Source: Ailanthus altissimus | Lineage: Eukaryota > Streptophyta > Magnoliopsida > Sapindales > Simaroubaceae | DNA: 64,000 nucleotides | Assembly: GCA_946807835.1 (NCBI GenBank) | Contig: OX327703.1 | Span: forward strand, 1,929,501 to 1,993,500 | Reading direction: 5' to 3' | Shown here: positions 47,529 to 60,599 of the stretch, in pieces | Numbering within the stretch: the stretch's first letter is position 1 | Layout: each line of letters begins with the position of its first letter | The notes under the pieces: generated by a model | What the model saw: the letters and a program-made list of their open reading frames with translations, nothing else | The model's database searches: none | Told to the model about the DNA's origin: nothing | Made by a program: the position numbers and the translations under genes

Positions 47529-48852
47529 TGATAGAGGAGTAAAAGCACTAGTATAATTTGTATCCAACTTTTATATTTTTCTCTAAATCATAAGTATTTG
47601 GCTATTTAATTGTATTTTTGCTCATAAATAGATGCATGATGGAAAATGTGATGCATAGAAATAAACGGGATGCGAATCGAATGTCAAACGAAGAAGTTAC
47701 GCTCAAAATACGAAAGAGGCACTAGAGCTGGGCGCCGCAACGCCTAGCGACCGAATGCCGCGGCGCTCGTGGAGGTGAACAGTGGCGTAGAAACAGTGTT
47801 TTTGCCACAGTATCCGTGAACAGTATTTTGCTGCAGTAACTCATAAACAGTATTTTGAAGACAAAAACCTATAAATAGAAGGCCAAAAACCCTTAGGGAG
47901 AAGAAGAGAGAAAAGAGGCAAAAACTTGGAGAGAGAATTCACAACATAAGATCAAATATCAAGGCCAAAGATTAAAGAACTAAGATCAAGATTCAAACTT
48001 CAAGTCAAGATTGAGGGAGAAGCACATCAAGGAGTCACTTTGATTAGTTTTTCTTCTCTTTCTTTATCATTATGTTCTTGTTCCTGTTGATCTTTATGAA
48101 TTGGTTTGATACTTTTAGTTTTGTGATGGGTTATATTGTTCATATAGGGTTAGATTATGTGAACCTAATATGGATTTGGATTGTGTTAAATTTTATTTTA
48201 TGAACTTGATACATTCAATTGATTCATTCTATCTTGTGTTTAATACTTTCATTATACCTGATTAATATTTTGAATGATTAAGGAACCATGATGAACTCGA
48301 CAGAGGGATTCATGTGTTTAGCTTATGATAGTTTGATGCATGATCGTAAAGTAACAGCTATGAGTTCCATCTAGGATAGACATATACCTAGGTGGCATGT
48401 ATGGTATAATTTAGACTTGATCTTAATGAATTACATTCTGATTTGATTACCATAGACATATAGGTGATTGTTAGAATGCGTAATATAGTTACTTGACCAT
48501 CGACAGAGGCTTGTGATGAGATTAGTGTTTAAGCCAATCAATTGGTATTAAAAGATTAATTAAGTGGTTGATGAGTCCAATGAAATATTAGGGGATAAGT
48601 CAAAGGCCTAGATTATCTTTATTTTTGAATTCTACTATTTACTTTTATTTAGTTTTATTGATAGAGATAGATTAGTTAATTAAATTTTACATTTTGATTT
48701 TCTGAATAAAAGTTAAGTATGTATAATTATAGTACTTGAATTATAGAATTAGATTGCATAATCTCTATGGGATCAATATCTGGACTTAAAATCCTATATT
48801 ACTTGATACGACAGCGTGCACTTGCGCTTAGCTACTATAGTACACACCAATC
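47529..48852 (+). repeat. 5' LTR, type F1
   Basis: 1,324 bp, TGATAGAGGAGTAAAAGC to CACACCAATCA. GC-rich dyads lie at 47731-47770, followed by four AACAGT repeats at 47775-47850. It is the inverted match of 41093-43766. Confidence 0.85.
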
Positions 48853-48858
48853 AGGTTT

Positions 48859-48875
48859 TTGGCGCTGTTGCCGGG
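48859..48875 (+). other. Athila-type primer binding site
   Basis: TGGCGCTGTTGCCGGGG, one change from the TGGCGCCGTTGCCGGGG text typical of Athila-lineage elements, 6 nt after the LTR. Confidence 0.8.
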
Positions 48876-48999
48876 GACTAGTTTTATTTATTCTTTAAAT
48901 CAATACTAATATCAAGCTACTTACTTTTAATTTAGATTTTTATTTTTGTTTTATCTTATTCCTTTTGCTTTGATTTTCCTTTTAGTTTGCTTTGATAGT

Positions 49000-49690
49000 T
49001 CATACTATGGAAGAAAACAACGATCACATCAATAATCCTGTGTTTGAGCCTATGATACCATAGAGAGCTTTGAAAGAGTATGCTATCCCAACTACAATTG
49101 GTATTCAGTTTAGAAATTTGTGATACCTTCAAATGCTATGGAGTCTCCGATAATGCCATCAGATTGACATTATGCCCTTTCTCTTTAAGGGACAAAGTTA
49201 AGAGTTGGTTGATGTCATTGCCGTCGGGATCCATATCGACGTAGGAAGATTTAGTACAGAAGTTTTTAGCCAAGTTCTTTCCACCAACAGAGACAGCAAA
49301 GATGAAGAATGACATCACCTCATTCAATTAGATTGATGGAGAGTCATTGTAGGAGGCATGAGAGTGCTTTAAGGACATATTGAGAAAGTGTCATCATCAT
49401 GGAGTCCCTAAATGGCTATTAGTCCAAAAGTTCTATAATGGATTAGTAGGCCATTTGAAGACTATTGTAGATGTTGTTGCTGAAGGAGCTTTAATGAATA
49501 AGTCTATAGATGAGGCTTATGATCTATTAGAAGAGATAGCGTCAAATAGTTTTCAATGGCTAGTAGAGAGAGTTACACCTAAGAGAGTTGCCGGTATATA
49601 TAAAATTGACGCATTCAATGCATTGATAGCTCAAATCAATATTTTATCTAAGAAGTTTGATGCATTGAATGACATCAAAACTCAATAAGT
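49000..49690 (+). pseudogene. Athila-type gag remnant
   Basis: Plus-strand frames contain the same gag text as the inverted copy (SLRDKVKSWLMSLPSGS-like near 49190) and an open stretch 49380-49688 with KWLLVQKFYNGLVGHLKTIV and NKSIDEAYDLLEEIASNSFQ, the usual gag C-terminal part. A zinc-knuckle-like CDFCGDNHINGRC text follows near 49693. Stops and shifts are present. Confidence 0.78.
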
Positions 49691-50450
49691 GATATGTGAC
49701 TTTTGTGGTGATAACCACATAAATGGGCGGTGTATGAAAGAAGTAAATTATGTGGGCAATTTTAACCGACAACCACTTAACCCATAATCTAACTTCTTTA
49801 ATCTAGGGTGGAGAGATATCCAAACTTCTCTTGGTGTTACAACCAAGAAGAGCCATCTAGACCAATGAATCCCCCAAGATTCCTGTCACCACAAAAAAAG
49901 AAACTGACATTGGAAGACATGTTTATACAATATATGAAGTCTAATGATGCCATCCTATAGAATTATTCAGCATCTTTGAAGAATTTAGAAGTTCAAATGG
50001 GATAACTTGTTGTTGCAATTAATAGGAGCCCTCAATACTCTCTACCAAACGATACTGAAACAAATCCCAAAGGGAATATAGAGCAATGCCAAGCCATTAT
50101 CTTGAGGAGTGGTAAGATTTTACAAGAAAACACATCCACACCATCACCATCAAGTATAAAGGAGAAGGAAGTGCTGAAAAATAAAGTGCAACCATATAGA
50201 TTGCCGATTCCTTTTCTTCATGGGCTACAGAGGTGTCAAACAAGTGTTGAAACAAAAAATCAGTAGCATACCGGTCTAGAAAATAGTGCAGAATTCTCAA
50301 TAATAGAATATGTAGAAAATGGTATTAAAGTACAACAACTTTCTAAGGTGCAGAAAAGTGACAACATAGTAGAAAATACCAGTAACAAAGAGCAGAATCA
50401 GCCCATACACACTACATTACTCAAACACCAAAGAGTTCAAAGACATAGAG

Positions 50451-50672
50451 ATGTTGAATCCTCATATAAAAAAGAATTCGTTAAGGCATAGAAAGAGAAG
50501 AAAGAAGAAGAAGAAGAAGAAGAAGAAAAAGAAAAAGAAGCAATACGATGATAGGATCGAAGAGAAAGGCACAAAAGAGACATTTCGCCGGTCTAAGATT
50601 CAAGTCTTTCTAGAGAAACACGAGGAGAAAGAGGAACAAGTTGCTGCCCAAGATCAAATAAAGAAGATGTGA
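50451..50672 (+). pseudogene. Lys-rich gag-linker ORF with AAG microsatellite
   Basis: 73 residues with a run of Lys encoded by an (AAG)n expansion at about 50488-50535, then YDDRIEEKGTKETFRRSKIQ. The inverted copy at 45775-45536 has the same text with a much shorter Lys run. Confidence 0.5.
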
Positions 50673-51409
50673 AAGCTAAAAGAAATGAAGCCTAACAAGC
50701 TCACATATAAAGATGCTTCCACCATTGACTTTGATCCTCCATAAGAGTAGAAAGAGCCCCGCCAAGCCGACGGCATTAAATCAAGCACTTCTTTGGAGGC
50801 AACCTAAGTAGTTCTTATTTTTATTTTTATTAGCTTATTTTCAGTTTTAGTTATATTAGTTTCTTTGTTTCTTTTAGGAATAAAATCAGCAAGTCAAGCA
50901 TTCAAGAAAGCGGCATAAGCAATTTCAAGCCTTTGAGTAAAAGAATACCGCAGTCCACTCAATGGACAACAACGTTGTATTGCTTCAACTTCATCTACCA
51001 GGGGAGTTTTTCTTACTTTTAAGTTTATTTTTAGACATTGAGGACAATGACTAATTTAAGTTTGAGGGTGGAAAATACACTTTCTTGTATCGATTTTGCT
51101 GCTTATATTAGTTGGTTGTCTTGTGAAGTAAATTTTTTTTTTTAGGTTGTTAAGTTTTGGTTGAGATGATGATCATTAGTCCATGAGATTAAATAAAATA
51201 TTTGCTGAATTTATTTTCACAAGTCTTTAGGAAATAATAGATGCTTGAGATAACTCTTATATCATGATTCTTGGACTGAATTCAAGCTTATTTTTGATCA
51301 CTTCTTCTTGAGCACATTGAAAGAAGCATGTATTAGTTGAATTTTTTGCTTAAAGATACTTTTTGCTTAAGTAGTACACCACAGTCTCGAAGACCAACAC
51401 TCTAGAACT

Positions 51410-51745
51410 TGCTTGATTACTACTTGAGGCGAAATCCTAGAATTCACATGCTTAGGGAAATGACATTAGGCCATCTTTGGACTGTTTGAGCCTTTTCGAG
51501 CCTACCTTATATGTACATTTATCCCTAGTCAACTCGTTTGAGCCTAATTATCATTTTTTTCTGTTTCACCACATTACAAGCTTAAAGACTTTGAGTTTAC
51601 TTATCCTAAAATCCACTGGTAGCACTATAAACCTTGAGTTTACTTAGAAATATTCTTAAAATGAAGAAGGTTGTGGATGTATGAAAGAAGGGTATTGCAA
51701 AAAAAAGTAATAAGTCTTGAATGTGCATATCAATCTAAGTTTGGG
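51410..51745 (+). repeat. Left direct repeat flanking the transposon-protein ORF
   Basis: Shares about 270-330 bp with 53500-53840, including GGCCATCTTTGGAC, GTAGCACTATAAACCTTGAG and AAGTTTGGGG. The single-copy equivalent lies at about 44430-44760 in the inverted element. Confidence 0.7.
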
Positions 51746-51999
51746 GGTTACCCACAATCATTATCTTAATAGTCTCTGTGAATAAGTATATTGATTGGTG
51801 TTTACTGTGCATGTTGATAATGATTGATGATTGATGTTCAACTTGGTGAGTTGAGTGTTGTTTAAATGAGTGATTTTGGGTGCAAAAGAGATTGCCGGTT
51901 GCGGGAAATATGGCACACATATATGATTTCTTATTGCAACGTGTGCGTGGCATTTGCTATCCATATTTGGGTTGCTCTTATTGTTGTTTCATATATTTA

Positions 52000-52815
52000 A
52001 TGGCACCCAAGAAATCCAAGAAGTTCGTTGCATCCTCTTCTGCAGGCTATGACACTAATAAATTTGTTTCCAAGGAAGCCGCTGACTTATATCAATCTCT
52101 CATAATTAAGCGCACAATCATTTCTGAAAGAGGATTTGATATCACGAGCGGGGGTTATCCAAGAATCTCCCGAATTATTACAGACAAAGGTTGGGGACGT
52201 TTGTGTGCACAGCTAAATACTACAGTTATCCCAGTAGTCCGAGAATTCTATGCTAATGGCAAAGAGCACACTCATAGAAAAGTAGAAATCCGGGGCAGAA
52301 TCGTTCGCATCCACTATGAGGATATCAATAGATATTTTGGGGTCCCCAATATTCAATGAGATGACTATATGGAGCTCCATTAGAACCCAGATTATGAGCG
52401 GTCATTCGTTACTTGGCCACCTCAGATGCTCAATGGACAATGTCTGAAAGTTCTCCAGTTTCATTTCCCGCACGTGACATGTGCAGAGAATTTAAAGCAT
52501 GGCATTATTTTATAGTTGCAAGATTAATACCGGTCCGTCACATGAGCACAGTAACAGCGAAGTGAGCTCTCATTCTATATGCCATTCTAACAGGGCGAAC
52601 TATTGTCATTGGTAAGGTGATCAGCGATACAATATTTTTCAGCCTCGATCATCCAAAGCAAAGCATATATTGCCCCTCGCTGATTATAGCACTTTGTGCT
52701 AAAGCTGGAGTTGAGTGGACATCATCAGAGGAAGTATTGCCCCCAGCACATGTATTGGACAACAACAAAATACCTACGATCATTGATGGTCCAGCTCAAG
52801 ACCTCATTCCCTGAC
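52000..52815 (+). pseudogene. Putative plant transposon protein (Transposase_32-like), broken
   Basis: Starts MAPKKSKKFVASSSAGYDTN at 52000 and is open to 52359: FVSKEAADLYQSL, ISERGFDI, WGRLCAQLNTTVIPVVREFY and VRIHYEDINRYFGVPNI. Stops and shifts follow, with readable text further on (KVLQFHFPHV, YCPSLIIALCAKAGVEW). This matches the domain often annotated in plant genomes as putative plant transposon protein and associated with Athila-like or non-autonomous LTR elements. Its function is not known to me. Confidence 0.7.
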
Positions 52816-53499
52816 CACTTCCACCACATGGACCCACAACACACTTGACCATACCTCAATGACTGTCCAGGTTAGAGGATGCTTTCACCATACACCAGCA
52901 GTGGACCGCCTATCAAAACCAGGTTTTGCGCATTATACTCACACACTTCGGCATGGGTATACATAACTTGCCACACTTTTCGGCCTATCCAGCGCCACCA
53001 GATGCGGATGACTTAGGAGATGCTGCCAAAGATGAAAACGAAGAGGGGAGTGAAGATGAAGACGACTGGGACACCTAAGACCTCATAAAACAGCGAAGTG
53101 TTCCTATTTTGTTATTTTACTGCCGCTATGAAGACATGTCTTATTATAAGTGTAGGGACAGAGGAAACACTTTTTAATTCGTAATTTTCTTCATGCGTTG
53201 TTATTTTATTTTCTACTTTATCTGTTTTTTTTAAAGTAGTTTACTTTCTTTCAGTATCAGTTGTTTGGGTCGAAAGAGTTATAGTCGATGATGCTAAATG
53301 GAGTTGAAGAAAAGCTATGAACTCTAGACTTATCTATTATTGTGTTCATTTTATACTATAATCAGATTAATTATATTCAGCTTATAGTGGTTCACTTTAA
53401 ACATCAGTACACTCTAAAGCTATTGAATGTTCAGCAGTTGTAAGGTAGAATATACTTATTCACAACAGAGAAGGTAATCAAGGTCGTCTATTATCTAGA

Positions 53500-53840
53500 A
53501 CTTGTTTGGTTAGCTTTCAAGGTGAAATTCTAGGACAAATATAGTACGGGATATGATTATAGGCCATCTTTGGACCGTTTGAGCATTTTCAAGCCTACCT
53601 TATATATATTTATCCCTATTCACCTCGTTTAAGCTTAATTACTTATTTTTTCTTTTTAACCACATTACAAGCCTAAAGACTTTGAGTTTACTTACCCTAA
53701 AATCTACCGGTAGCACTATAAACCTTGAGTTTACTTAAAAATATTCTTGAAATAAAGAAGGCTGTGGATGTATGAAAGAAGGGTACTGCAATAAAAAGTA
53801 ATAAGTCTTGAATGTGCATATCATTCTAAGTTTGGGGTAC
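53500..53840 (+). repeat. Right direct repeat flanking the transposon-protein ORF
   Basis: Second copy of 51410-51745. It continues into the normal 3' non-coding region (GTGTGGGGGAGGAGATGAAG near 53940) that leads to the LTR. Confidence 0.7.
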
Positions 53841-54494
53841 ACAAAAAAAAAAAAAATCTTAAATGGGAAAATCAATCTAAGTTTTGGGATTAAAAAAAAA
53901 ATGATGAAATGATTAAGAAGAAAGATGAAAATAGCATAAGTGTGGGGGAGGAGATGAAGATTCAAGGAAGAAAAGGAATCAAGAAGTTTCTAAGTAAAGT
54001 CTAAGTGTTAATGGTGTGATTTGCACTTTATATATATCTTTATATCTCACCTTCACCTTAGCCTTACATTACAAGTTAATTAAAGTCCTATTTGATCTCT
54101 TATTATATACTTGTTCTACATTAGTGGAGATTGCTATGAAAAATAAGCTTATGGAAAATTGATTTGATTCTGATCTTTCTTTGATAAAAATAAGATGTTA
54201 AAAAATGCAATTGAGGTACAATTAAATAGCTCGACACACACTCACAAGTGAACAATTATAAGGTAGATATAAGCACGATGATTAGAGTGTAGAATAAGTA
54301 TGAATAGTTTTTGAGTCTAAAGGTTTTATAAGTGTAATTCACCCGTTGAGACAACTTACAAATTTCTGATCGTCCCAAGTAACTCACGGTTCATGGAATG
54401 TTAAAAGGGTATTTTTACATTGTTATTTTGGCTCCTTGTTAGTATGCTCTTGTCTTGCTCGAGGATGAGCGAATATCTTAAGTTTAGGGGTATT

Positions 54495-55852
54495 TGATAA
54501 TAGCATAATGACAATAGTATTTTAACACTCTAACTTGGGTATTTTTGCTTTAATATATTAATATTTGGCTACTTATTTGTGTTTTCAATCTTGAATAGGT
54601 GCATGAAGGAAAATATGATGTATAGGAACAAACAAGAAGTGAATCGAGCGAGAAACGAGCAAAATATGCTAGCTGGGCGTTGCGGCTCCCAACAGCGAGT
54701 GAGAGCCGCGGCGCTCGTTGAAGAATTGCAGAGACCTGTGCTCGTGTCCAGCGCCGCAGCGCTGAGCCCCAGCATCGCGGCGCCCGTGCGGATGTTTAAA
54801 TACTCCTCTCAACTCGCCTATTCGTGGTGGATTCGAAGCTCCTCATACCTAGGGTTTCTCTTAGCAATAAAAACACCATTTTGAGGCAAAAATAGAGAGA
54901 TTTGGCAAGGAGACAAATACAAACAACGAATACACATTCAAGCCAAGAAATCAAGGTGAATTTATTGAAGATTGAAGAATCAACTCTTGGGCAATCAAGA
55001 CAAGAGGAAGAAGAACAATTCAGGGCATCATTTGTGTTATTTTCTTCCTTAGTTTTAAGAGATGATTTTGATCATGATGTTTTTATACTTTTGCTTTAAT
55101 AATCTTATTTTGAACATGAGCTAAATACTTTTGATCTAGGGTTAGATGTTATTGAACCTAATATGTAATTGATTCTTTTAAACTCTTAGTTATAAACTTT
55201 TATCCCTTAATTGATTCAATCTATCTATGTTTAATGCTTTCATTATACTTGATCACTATTTTGATTGTTTATGAACCATGATAACTTTGACGAAAGGAAT
55301 CATGTGTTTAGCCTAGGGTAGATTGATACATGATCATAGGGAAATATCTATGAGTTCCATCTAGGATAGATATATACCTAGGTGACATGTATGGTTTGAT
55401 TAGACTTAATCTTAATGAGTTGCATCTTATTTGGATTACCATAGACATATAGGTAATTGTTAGGGTGTGATATTATCATTCGACTGTCGACAGAAGCTTA
55501 TGGTGAGATCAGTGTATAGCCAATCAATTTATGAAAAGGGAATAACTAAGGGGTTAAAGGGCTCAGTGAACTACTAGAGGATACGTCGATACCCTAGATT
55601 ACCTATCAATTTAGTGAATTCTATCTCTAAGTACTTGCGATATTTTAATTAGGTTCAATTCAATAGCAATAATTTAGTTAGTTAAACTCCATCCTTGAAG
55701 CTAGTCTGGATAAAGGTAAAGTAGAATAATTTTAGTATTCGATTGAAGAAAATAGAAACAATAGTCTCTGTGGGATCGATAATCTGGACTTAGTCCTATA
55801 TTACATGGTACAAAAAGCGTGCACTTGCGCTGGGTTATTAAATTAGACATCA
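54495..55852 (+). repeat. 3' LTR, type F2
   Basis: 1,358 bp, TGATAATAGCATAATG to AATTAGACATCA, preceded by the purine-rich GTTTAGGGGTATT. It is homologous to F1 but clearly diverged, and its 3' terminus differs from F1 entirely. GC-rich dyads lie at 54672-54785. Confidence 0.8.
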
Positions 55853-57245
55853 AGTTGATAAGAATGGTCTTCCTAGTATGATGGGTAATCTTTAAGAATG
55901 GTTCTCTCTGTTTTGAGCTTTGCGGTGCCTATGTGTGGGCGCTGCGGCACTCGCAAGCCTCTTTTCAAAATTTTATTTTATATCAACCTAAATAAAAAAT
56001 GCTACTCAAAAGAAAATTATCCTTTAAAAAAATACTAAAATAAAATAAACTAATCGAATTCAAAGGATACTAGGCTTGGGTTGCCTCCCAAGAAGGACTT
56101 AGTTTAACGTCTTTGGCCTGACGTGCTGTTCCTGCATTTAGTTGTGATCCATAAGATCGACACTGACCTTCTATTGATCTATATATCCTCCATGGTAATT
56201 CTTGAGGCGCTGACTATTTATTGTAAATGAAACTTGATTATTCAGATCTCTAATTTCAACCACTCCACTTGGGTAAACCGTTATGATTTGAAACGGGCCA
56301 AACCATCGAAACTTGAGTTTTCTAAGAAATAACTTCAATCTTGAATTATAGAGCAACACTAGTTGTCATTTTTCAAATGAATGCCGAAGTATCTTCATAT
56401 CATGCCACCGTTTCGTCTTTTTCTTATACATCTTGGCATTCTCATATGCTTGTAGATGAAACTCATCCATGGCGTTTAGTTGAAGTAAGCGTTTTTCACC
56501 AGTAGCTTGGAGATCAAAGTTGAGGGCTTTAATGACCCAATATGCTTTGTGTTCTAACTTAAACGGTAGGTGACATGATTTTCTAAAGATCAAACAAAAA
56601 TGAGACATATCAATCGGAGTTTTGTAAGTAGTACGATATGCCCATAATGCGCCATCCAAGTGTAATTCCCAATCCTTTCGATTTGGTTTAACAATCTTCT
56701 CCAAGATGATTTTTATTTGTCGATTGGATACCTCAATTTGTCCACTTGTTTGAGGATGATATGCCGTAGCTATTTTGTGCTTGACCCCGTATTTCTACAG
56801 AAGGGCTGAAAAATACTTATTGCATAAGTGTAAGCCCTCGTCACTTATAATTGCTCTCGGTGTTCCATATCTTGTGAATATGTTCTTTTGAAGGAAATTA
56901 ATCACTGTTCTTGCCTCATTTATTGGTAATGTTACTGCCTCTATCCATTTTGAAACATAATCCACAGCTACAAGTATGTATTTGTTGTTGTGGGATGGTG
57001 GAAACGGTCCCATAAAGTCTATTCCCCAAACGTTATAGATTTCAACTTCTTGAATGGTCTGCTGTGGCATTTTATGTCTTTTGGAGATGTTCCCCATCCG
57101 TTGACATCGATCACACCCTGCAATAAAAGAATATGCATATTTAAATAATATGGGCCAATAAAAACCAGTTTAAATACCTTAGCTGCTGTTTTGTCACCCG
57201 CAAAATGTCCTCCATAACTGGATGCGGGTTTATCAGATACGTTAA
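55853..57245 (-). mobile_element. Athila integrase fragment, minus strand
   Basis: The minus strand reads SYGGHFAGDKTAAKV, then [15 protein letters not shown], a conserved [21 protein letters not shown] and [12 protein letters not shown] (57097-56795). [16 protein letters not shown] and [15 protein letters not shown] follow (56704-56366), then VLLYNSRLKLF and SQRLKNYHGGYID (56359-56171). Unlike the copy at 3105-4249 the first catalytic Asp is kept, but stops and frameshifts break the core. The fragment abuts the F2 LTR on one side and copia RT on the other. A GC-rich piece lies at 55938-55955. Confidence 0.85.
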
Positions 57246-57249
57246 CTAT

Positions 57250-57960
57250 CTCATAGTTAATAAACCGTACTTTTCTTGGACGCTATTAATGTGAAATGAT
57301 TTGAGAGAGTCCTATCAACTTCCTAGCTCTATCTCTATAAAGCTTTATACCTAGTATAAAGAAAACCTCTCATAAATCCTTTATGGAGAAACACTTATGA
57401 GTTACTCCTGATCAATTATAACATACAGACATCATTCTTAATGACCAGTATGTCATCAAAATAAAGCATCAAAAAGACTTTTATGCTCTCATTGACCTTT
57501 CATGCACACTAAAGCAAAAGTTTGGATGGACATAAAACCTTCAGGCTGTTCTATAAATATCTCTTACTCGAGATATCCATTCTGAAACACCATCCTTACA
57601 TCCATCTACCAAATTTTAAAAACATGCTGCAAGAGCCAATAAAATACTAATCGACTTTAGCATCAATATTGGCCCAAAGGTTTCCTCTTCATTGATCTCA
57701 GATCGCTGAGGATTACCTTTTTAGAACCAATACAGAACCTAGAAGGTCTCTATCTTTCATCTGGCTCTTACTGCCTCTTTGTAAACCCTTTACAACCAAT
57801 GAGAACAATTCTCTTATGTAGCTTTACCAAGTTCAGACTTGATTTTAATGCATATAGTCAATGTTTATTTTTATGGCTTCTTGTCGTTTCCCGAATTGAT
57901 GTCTAACATCGACTCCATATAGGTCAAGGATGATTTTCTTCTACCAAGCAAACTCCAAGT
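57250..57960 (-). pseudogene. Copia reverse transcriptase remnant
   Basis: The minus strand reads QMDVRMVFQNGYLE-like text followed by EIFIEQPEGF, then LYFDDILVIKND near 57480 and EVFFILGIKLYRDRARKLIG near 57340. Stops are frequent. The active site is FDDI rather than VDDI. Confidence 0.8.
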
Positions 57961-57964
57961 TCAC

Positions 57965-60595
57965 CTTCAGGCATCAATCATACCTAAAATATAAACATAA
58001 ACATTTATTGACAATATTTAAACATTCATTTCAATTTTTCAGAATTATAACAATTGAATTATGATTGAGGCAATTAACAAACCGAAAATACACAGAGTTT
58101 TCTCAGAGATTAACACTCTACTATGTCATCAGTAGCAACGTTGTTATCGGAAGCTCATAATATATTCATTGCAAATTCTTATTTAAAATTAACCCATAAC
58201 CACACTCAATAAAATAATACATAAGTATTCCTTCAATAGGGACAAATCAAATATCTTAAACCACGTGTCCCAAAATAAAACACTCAGTAACCTAGCAACT
58301 TAGGGATCCCAAGGAATAGAAGAAGCCTTGCCAAATCTGCTAAGCACACATACCTTATTTACCTGAAATCACCATAAACTATAATGAGTATAAAACTCAG
58401 TAAGCATACTAGTTTTTCATATATCAAATACAAATACATATATGTACACAATGCATGTGTATGATATGCTATGATAAATCAAAATTATAATCTTATCAAA
58501 TCACATATTAGGTAAGCGCTTACACATTATTTCAAAACACATAATAGGAATACAATCACTCAACTACTACTTAGTAAGACTTCCATATCACATATCACAT
58601 AATGAGCCAAATGTCACTCGTAGGTGATATACCGTATGAGAGGAATAATACAAGTGAGGTTTAAATTACACATATATAATGCTCATGCCTGAAAGTAAGA
58701 GCTAAACCCTCACCCTGATCATCGGTGAGTCCTCTCATATGCACCAATACTCCACCACACGAATGTGATGACTCACTCTTCCTTTAGGTACCAATAAGAT
58801 CCTTCCTACATACAGAACACATAACATATACCAATCCTGAAGAAAATGCCACACATAAAAGTTCCACAAATCACATAAGATGCCTACTAAGTCAACAGTG
58901 AGTTCAAGCATCCTCAAAATAGAAAATAGCTTTCATGGACATATTACACTTTAAAAGCTTTCTTTGTTAAACACATTTCATTTTGAAAGCTCACTTTCAA
59001 AACACACATCTATGTCATGTATGTCCATGCTTAGATTTTATATCAAAATATACTTTGACATAGCATAAACATATTCTTAAGCACATTAACAAAATCATAC
59101 ATAACAATTACTATGTTTATTGTGATTTCAGAAAAAAGTCTAATATACTTACCTCTTAGCATTTTCAGCTACAATGCTTAAATCTCCTTAACCTATCAAT
59201 GGATATGAACATTTCATGAGCCTCAAAATTCACGCAAAACACTTTAAATAGCTTATAAAATTACACATATTGCACTTATCACATCGAATTGGTGCAATTC
59301 ATCATGGTTTCTCAAAACCTATTATTCTAATCCCTTACACTTAACAAAATTTTCTTATACATCAAATGATGTCCAATTACTCTAAAATCAGAATATATCA
59401 TTCTTGACTCATATATCCTTCTTATATATGAATATTATATCATAATTCCTACACAATCCATTCCATAAACACTATCAAATCCAAACTATTATCCTGACAG
59501 GATCAAGATATTTATTGAACAGTATTTAATCTCCCAATTTTATAAAATCATATACTAACTCAAAAATTATACAACTGTCACAAAATTACTCTTGACATAC
59601 ATCTCAATCCATGATAAATATTTCACTTCAAAATCACTGCCAAAAGTATTTTAAAACTATTTTATTCTATAGCTTTAAAACTCTATTAATCCAATACTGC
59701 AATGAGCTGACACTCTTTAGAAATTCATAACAATTTAACCACATTGATCTAAATTCTCAATTCTAAGTATATCATATTAGACATATAAAATATCATATTT
59801 CATAAATTCGTAATTTTTAAAGATCATTCAGCGGATAAAAAATTATTTGTCACTGTATCATACAGTTAGTATAGGAAATGTTTAGAATTTTAGGGTCATT
59901 TTGGTAAATTCACTAAAAATTTAATTTCTGAAATTTTTAATCGATTCAAAGTCTCAAATGATTCTAGACATGTATAAGTTTATATAATAAAAAAATAAAA
60001 TCAGAATCGAAGTACAACAATTTATAAAATTTCTAGATTAAGAGACTATAAAGTGGAAATTCTGCAATTCATCATGATTTATCAAGCTATCTACATAAAT
60101 CATTATCAATTCTCACAATATCTTACAAAATTCACATCAAATATTTAAGTGTACATATTTTCAAAAATAAAAACTTAAAAGAATTAACTAAATTAACACT
60201 AAAAAACTAAGAAAGGGTTATAATATACCTCTTAAAGCTTAAATTCTAATTTTATTCTTCTTTTTCTTCTTTTCTTTCTCTCCATTTTCTTTCTCTCTTT
60301 TCTCACTTTAAAAGAGGTGGCTTGACCAAAATGAGTGAATTAGAGTTTCAAACGTGTATTTTTATGCTAAGAGGCTAATTTTTAGTATTTATGAATTAGC
60401 CTCCAAAACTTTTAAAGTATTATAATTTGGTCCCTAAAATAAATCTAAAGTCTTGCAAATAAACCCAATACTAATAGTAGGTCCTTAATCTATACAAACA
60501 CTACTAATAACAATACATAAATCAAGTATTATCCACATATAAATAAAATATGTATATTTATATATATATATATATATATATAAATATTTATTCTT
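57965..60595. other. 2.6-kb AT-rich insertion in the copia integrase
   Basis: It separates integrase and RT of the copia element. Flanks ATACC and TTACC match at four of five bases. It contains a pyrimidine-rich run on the plus strand near 60245-60305, a (TA)n run at 60560-60582, and AAACTCAGTAAGCATAC near 58396. No coding sequence was recognised. A solo LTR of a gypsy family on the minus strand is possible but not shown. Confidence 0.4.
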
Positions 60596-60599
60596 ACCG

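Larger units (their letters stand above)
47529..55852 (+). mobile_element. Gag-only Athila-like element, plus strand, with extra ORF cassette
   Basis: The 5' LTR (47529-48852, type F1) is followed by a primer site (48859-48875), gag remnants (about 49000-49690), a Lys-rich ORF (50451-50672), the GACATTG hairpin (51034-51051), a plant transposon protein ORF (52000-52815) between direct repeats, a purine tract (54480-54494) and a 3' LTR of the diverged type F2 (54495-55852). Pol is absent. It lies head to head with the minus-strand element at 43767-47478. Confidence 0.75.

Noticed and set aside
47400..47530. Centre of the large inverted repeat as a functional origin or palindrome
   Set aside because: The arms are two LTR element insertions in opposite orientation with element-specific ends at the centre; a simpler explanation.
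60560..60582. (TA)n run and other AT microsatellites as regulatory sites
   Set aside because: Simple repeats are frequent across the window and no gene is adjacent.
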